A stretch of 16,036 nt of DNA, from NCBI GenBank assembly GCA_964646075.1, contig CAZYBZ010000011.1:1-16036 (forward strand), read 5' to 3'. Below the pieces are notes generated by a model, which saw only the letters and a list, made by a program, of their open reading frames with translations, was not told the origin of the DNA and made no database searches. Positions 13,979-16,036 of this stretch are shown piece after piece (position 1 is the first letter of the stretch; each line of letters opens with the position of its first letter). This DNA is from JAYENY01 sp964646075 (GTDB lineage: Bacteria; Patescibacteriota; Minisyncoccia; Minisyncoccales; PEYH01). Made by a program: the position numbers and the translations under genes.

Positions 13979-14016
13979 TTTCTCTTTTCTTTTTTTCTCT
14001 CCCCCCTCTCCTCTCT
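13979..14016 (-). other. 38-nt uninterrupted purine tract before rpsL
   Basis: The plus strand is pure pyrimidine from 13979 to 14016, so the rpsL message carries 38 purines in a row ending 6 nt before the ATG. It includes GAGAGGAG and a run of six G. It is the only strongly purine-rich leader in the window, where other genes have A/T-only leaders. It may serve as an extended ribosome-loading site, or form unusual DNA or RNA structure. Confidence 0.6.
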
Positions 14017-14085
14017 AGACAAAAAGCTAAAATAGAAGCTTCCTTTAATGAATGAGAAAAAATAAAGATAAAAGTGATTTATAGA

Positions 14086-14119
14086 TTTATAGCTTAACAA
14101 AACAAAACAAAACTGTCAA
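14086..14119 (-). promoter_or_regulatory. Possible promoter region of the rpsL operon
   Basis: A perfect TTGACA lies on the minus strand at 14119-14114, just after the protease gene. The best -10-like hexamers downstream are TATAAA at 14091-14086 and again at 14083-14078, but the first is 22 nt away, longer than the usual 16-18. Hexamers at normal spacing are poor (TAAGCT). The location before the first str gene suits a promoter, but the match is imperfect. Confidence 0.35.
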
Positions 14120-14145
14120 ACAAAAATCTTAAACCAATGATTGGA

Positions 14146-14751
14146 TCAGACCCCAATAATCAATCGCATTAGCCAAACAACTGTCAAAATAACATATTGA
14201 AAAAGAAAAAAGAAGACAAAAATCAAAATAAACAATCCATATCGAGCTAAGAAGACTTTAATCTTCTGGGCACTCTGAGGAAGAAAAGCAAAAAGGATAT
14301 GTGACCCATCAAGGGGTGGAATAGGCATCATATTAAAGATGGCTAAGATAAGATTAATAAAAACAATATATGAGAACATTAAGGATAAACCATGTATGGC
14401 CTGAAGCTCGGGCAAAAATCTCAGAGCTAAGCCAAAAATTAAAGCCAAGGAGATATTTGCTAGCGGTCCAGCTAAAGCAACTTTTAGCGAGCCATACTTT
14501 TGGTCTTTAAAATTATAAGGGTTTATAGGCACCGGCTTAGCCCAACCAAGAATAAATGTTGCCCCGGTTAAAATAAGAATTCCTGGAACAAGAATGGAAC
14601 CAATTGGATCTATGTGTTTTATTGGATTCAGGGAAAGCCTACCCGCGTATTTTGCTGTTGGGTCACCTAAAGAATAGGCAGCCCAACCGTGAGCCACTTC
14701 GTGAAAAATTATTGAAAATATAAGAATAATTATTAAGATTACTATCTCCAT
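14146..14751 (-). CDS. Site-2 protease family (M50) membrane metalloprotease
   Basis: 201 aa, the small minimal form of the family without a PDZ domain. Site-2 proteases cut membrane-spanning substrates within the bilayer; the substrate here is unknown. The zinc-binding HExxH is HEVAH at 17-21 in the first hydrophobic segment. The third zinc ligand is Asp148 in NMMPIPPLDGSHI (140-152). LSLNPIKHIDPIG (39-51) and the AGPLANI segment (94-100) are typical of the compact bacterial M50 group. About five or six hydrophobic segments cover most of the protein, ending in a strongly hydrophobic helix near 172-199. The stop is TGA, 173 nt before rpsL on the same strand. It diverges from rpmB. Confidence 0.93.
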   Translation of the reverse strand: MEIVILIIILIFSIIFHEVAHGWAAYSLGDPTAKYAGRLSLNPIKHIDPIGSILVPGILILTGATFILGWAKPVPINPYNFKDQKYGSLKVALAGPLANISLALIFGLALRFLPELQAIHGLSLMFSYIVFINLILAIFNMMPIPPLDGSHILFAFLPQSAQKIKVFLARYGLFILIFVFFFLFQYVILTVVWLMRLIIGV

Positions 14752-14804
14752 ACGGTAATAATAAACGATTAATGGTTAATAATCAATGATAATAACACAA
14801 TCTC

Positions 14805-14833
14805 TTGCCAAATCAAAAAAAATGGATTAGACT
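14805..14833 (+). promoter_or_regulatory. Candidate promoter for rpmB
   Basis: TTGCCA (14805-14810) and TAGACT (14828-14833) are spaced by 17 nt on the plus strand, matching 5/6 and 4/6 of the sigma-70-type consensus. They lie in the 171-nt divergent A/T-rich spacer between the protease gene and rpmB. The predicted leader would be about 80 nt. The spacer shows no other clear signal. Confidence 0.4.
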
Positions 14834-14922
14834 AAACTTAACTTAATTTAATAATTTAGTAAAATAACAACTTAACAAAATTTATGTTTGATTGTTTTAT
14901 TGTTTGGTTGTTAAATTAATTT

Positions 14923-15111
14923 ATGCCAAGAATTTGTGCGCTTTGCGGAAAAAAATCAATAATGGGTAGGAAGTACAATAAGTTGATGTCTAAATACAAT
15001 CCTACTCCCAAGAAAAGAAAAAAACCAAATCTCCAATGGGGTCTTTTACCTTCTGGAGAAAGAGCTAAAATTTGCACTCGTTGCAAAAAAACACTCTTAA
15101 AAAAAGGATAA
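14923..15111 (+). CDS. rpmB: Large-subunit ribosomal protein bL28 (L28), zinc-ribbon form
   Basis: 62 aa, the usual size for Gram-positive-type bL28. The N-terminus MPRICALCGKKSIMG corresponds to the family's C-x2-GK...G opening. KPNLQWG matches the conserved PNLQ stretch, and the end is SGERAKICTRCKKTLLKKG. Four cysteines (C5, C8, C51, C54) make a full zinc ribbon, which E. coli bL28 lacks. bL28 binds 23S rRNA near the E site of the 50S subunit. It is the only plus-strand protein gene in the window. It is followed by the tRNA-like element and a terminator hairpin, so it forms its own short unit. Start ATG 14923 is the first in the frame. Confidence 0.92.
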   Translation: MPRICALCGKKSIMGRKYNKLMSKYNPTPKKRKKPNLQWGLLPSGERAKICTRCKKTLLKKG

Positions 15112-15131
15112 TAATAAACACTCGCTCGAAA

Positions 15132-15205
15132 CAGGGCATAGTGTAACTGGTAACATTCGCGCATGAGGTGCGCGTGGTTTTTAAGTTTGAATCCCAGTAC
15201 CTCGA
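15132..15205 (+). pseudogene. Degenerate tRNA-like sequence, probably derived from tRNA-Pro(GGG)
   Basis: A full-length cloverleaf can be drawn by eye over 74 nt. Acceptor CAGGGCA / TACCTCG. T8-A9. D arm GTGT-AACTGGTA-ACAT with the G-G pair in the loop. A perfect 5-bp anticodon stem CGCGC / GCGCG with loop ATGAGGT. T arm TTAAG-TTTGAAT-CCCAG. Discriminator A. The defects are two A:C mismatches in the acceptor (positions 2:71 and 6:67), two in the T stem (51:63 and 52:62), and T where C56 is nearly invariant. The loop differs by one G-to-A from AUGGGGU, the E. coli tRNA-Pro(GGG) loop. C1:G72 with A73 is also the bacterial tRNA-Pro hallmark. As written the anticodon is GAG (Leu), but the variable loop is short, unlike tRNA-Leu. 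CCA is not encoded. Confidence 0.5.
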
Positions 15206-15218
15206 AACCTTTAGCAGT

Positions 15219-15247
15219 AAAAAACGGAGAAATATTCTCCGTTTTTT
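15219..15247. terminator. Perfect bidirectional intrinsic terminator
   Basis: A 13-bp perfect inverted repeat, AAAAAACGGAGAA / TTCTCCGTTTTTT, with the 3-nt loop ATA. It has a GC-containing core and a T6 run on both strands. On the plus strand it ends the rpmB/tRNA-like unit 14 nt after the tRNA-like sequence. On the minus strand it ends transcription arriving from the FN3/PKD-like gene, whose stop is about 180 nt upstream. Confidence 0.9.
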
Positions 15248-15427
15248 ATATTGCATTAATGGGTGAAAGACAAAACCCCGCCTCTCTATTCTATCGTTTT
15301 GAAAAATATTAATAGCAATTGCTCTAAAAAAACTATAACTTTCTCATCTTGACAAATTTTGTGAGCCACTATTTTGTTTTTAATAATTCCATAGAAGACA
15401 TATTGTTCCACAATAGCATTAGAATAG

Positions 15428-16036
15428 TTATATCTCTTTCCAACCAGGCGCAGGCAATTTAACTCTGAGAACTTTTGTTTGATAACAAGTAAAGCCACTT
15501 CTGTCTCTAACTCTTAATTTGACCGTATGGTCTGTATGGATTGCAATAGTGGTTGTTGGATTATGAAGAGTACTGTCAATATCAAATACTTCTCCATCAA
15601 AATTAAAATCCCATTCCCAGCTGCGAGCGCCAGTCACTTCCTGATCGCTAAAAACGGTCTGGTCAGTAAACTCAACAAGAGCGCCAACACTTGGAACTTC
15701 AGGAGTCCAAGTAAAATTGATCCGAGGATAAGAATGTCGGGGAGTGGTAATGACAGGTCCTGTAGTCCATTCAGAAGCAAGATTTCCCTGATTCCAAACC
15801 CTAACTCGCCAAAAATAAGTGGTGTTGTAGTCTAATACTCCTAAAGAAAGGCCAAAGGCATTGGAACCAGAGATTATCTCTCTTGAATCATAAATCAAAG
15901 AGGTAAAATCGTTGCTATCATCTATCTGAATTTGATAAGCGGACTGAGAATCGCCTGGAGCTGGAGTATTAAAGGCCCAAGACAAGATAGCGGCTGGTCC
16001 GGAAGCGCAATAATCCGATTGAACAGCTTGAAGATT
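15428..16036 (-). CDS. FN3/PKD-like extracellular protein, C-terminal part
   Basis: The frame is open from the right edge for 202 codons to a TAA at 15428, so the N-terminus is outside the window. The TTG at 15985 is only the first possible start inside the window and is not a real start. The first half (about 1-100 of the visible part) looks like a fibronectin-III-type beta-sandwich, with YQIQIDDSNDFTSLIYDSRE and LDYNTTYFWRVRVWNQGN. The second half resembles a PKD domain: PSVGALVEFTDQT, then RSWEWDFNFDGEVFD and HTVKLRVRD. The protein ends LRVKLPAPGWKEI with no sortase or membrane anchor visible at this end. Such modules occur in secreted or cell-surface adhesins. The exact role is unknown. 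Confidence 0.8.
   Translation of the reverse strand, partial: NLQAVQSDYCASGPAAILSWAFNTPAPGDSQSAYQIQIDDSNDFTSLIYDSREIISGSNAFGLSLGVLDYNTTYFWRVRVWNQGNLASEWTTGPVITTPRHSYPRINFTWTPEVPSVGALVEFTDQTVFSDQEVTGARSWEWDFNFDGEVFDIDSTLHNPTTTIAIHTDHTVKLRVRDRSGFTCYQTKVLRVKLPAPGWKEI

Noticed and set aside
14916..15164. 82-aa minus-strand open frame across rpmB
   Set aside because: It is antisense to the clearly recognisable bL28 gene and has a low-complexity hydrophobic composition without family features.
15286..15498. 70-aa minus-strand open frame overlapping the end of the FN3/PKD-like gene
   Set aside because: It starts with GTG inside another gene's coding sequence, has no ATG and resembles no family. 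The FN3/PKD-like frame ends naturally at WKEI, so a frameshifted continuation is not needed. The 180 nt between that stop and the terminator shows no convincing gene.

Overview
The window is AT-rich and most likely comes from a Candidate Phyla Radiation (Patescibacteria, Parcubacteria-like) bacterium. The evidence is indirect. rpsE runs straight into rplO with no rpmD (uL30) between them. Several ribosomal proteins carry lysine-rich extensions. bL28, uS14 and uL24 are all Cys4 zinc forms. Most genes lack a clear Shine-Dalgarno sequence. The right edge carries a fibronectin-III/PKD-like surface protein of the kind common in this radiation. TGA ends several genes (rplR, rplN, rplP, rplD, the M50 protease), so this is not one of the lineages that recode UGA as glycine.

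Layout, read along the minus strand from right to left. (1) At 15428-16036 lies the C-terminal part of an FN3/PKD-like protein. A perfect bidirectional terminator hairpin (15219-15247) separates it from a small plus-strand unit: rpmB (bL28, 14923-15111) followed by a degenerate tRNA-like sequence (15132-15205). (2) A divergent AT-rich spacer leads to a site-2 protease family membrane peptidase (14146-14751, minus). (3) The str-type block follows: rpsL, rpsG, fusA, a small unrecognised protein of 115 aa, tuf, rpsJ. tuf has its own strong promoter-like sequence. (4) A 144-nt spacer with a terminator-like hairpin and a competing fold separates rpsJ from the S10-type block: rplC, rplD, rplW, rplB, rpsS, rplV, rpsC, rplP, rpmC, rpsQ. 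(5) The spc-type block continues without a break: rplN, rplX, rplE, rpsN (zinc type), rpsH, rplF, rplR, rpsE, and the start of rplO, which runs off the left edge.

The genes work together in ribosome assembly and translation elongation: 30S and 50S proteins plus EF-G and EF-Tu. Very short gaps and overlaps (rplV/rpsC, rplP/rpmC, rpmC/rpsQ, rplN/rplX) suggest translational coupling within long polycistronic messages. No CRISPR array, insertion sequence or phage module is visible. The items most worth a second look are the tRNA-Pro-like element whose mismatches are all A:C, the attenuator-like rplC leader, and the 115-aa protein between fusA and tuf, which ends in a tail resembling that of single-stranded DNA-binding protein.
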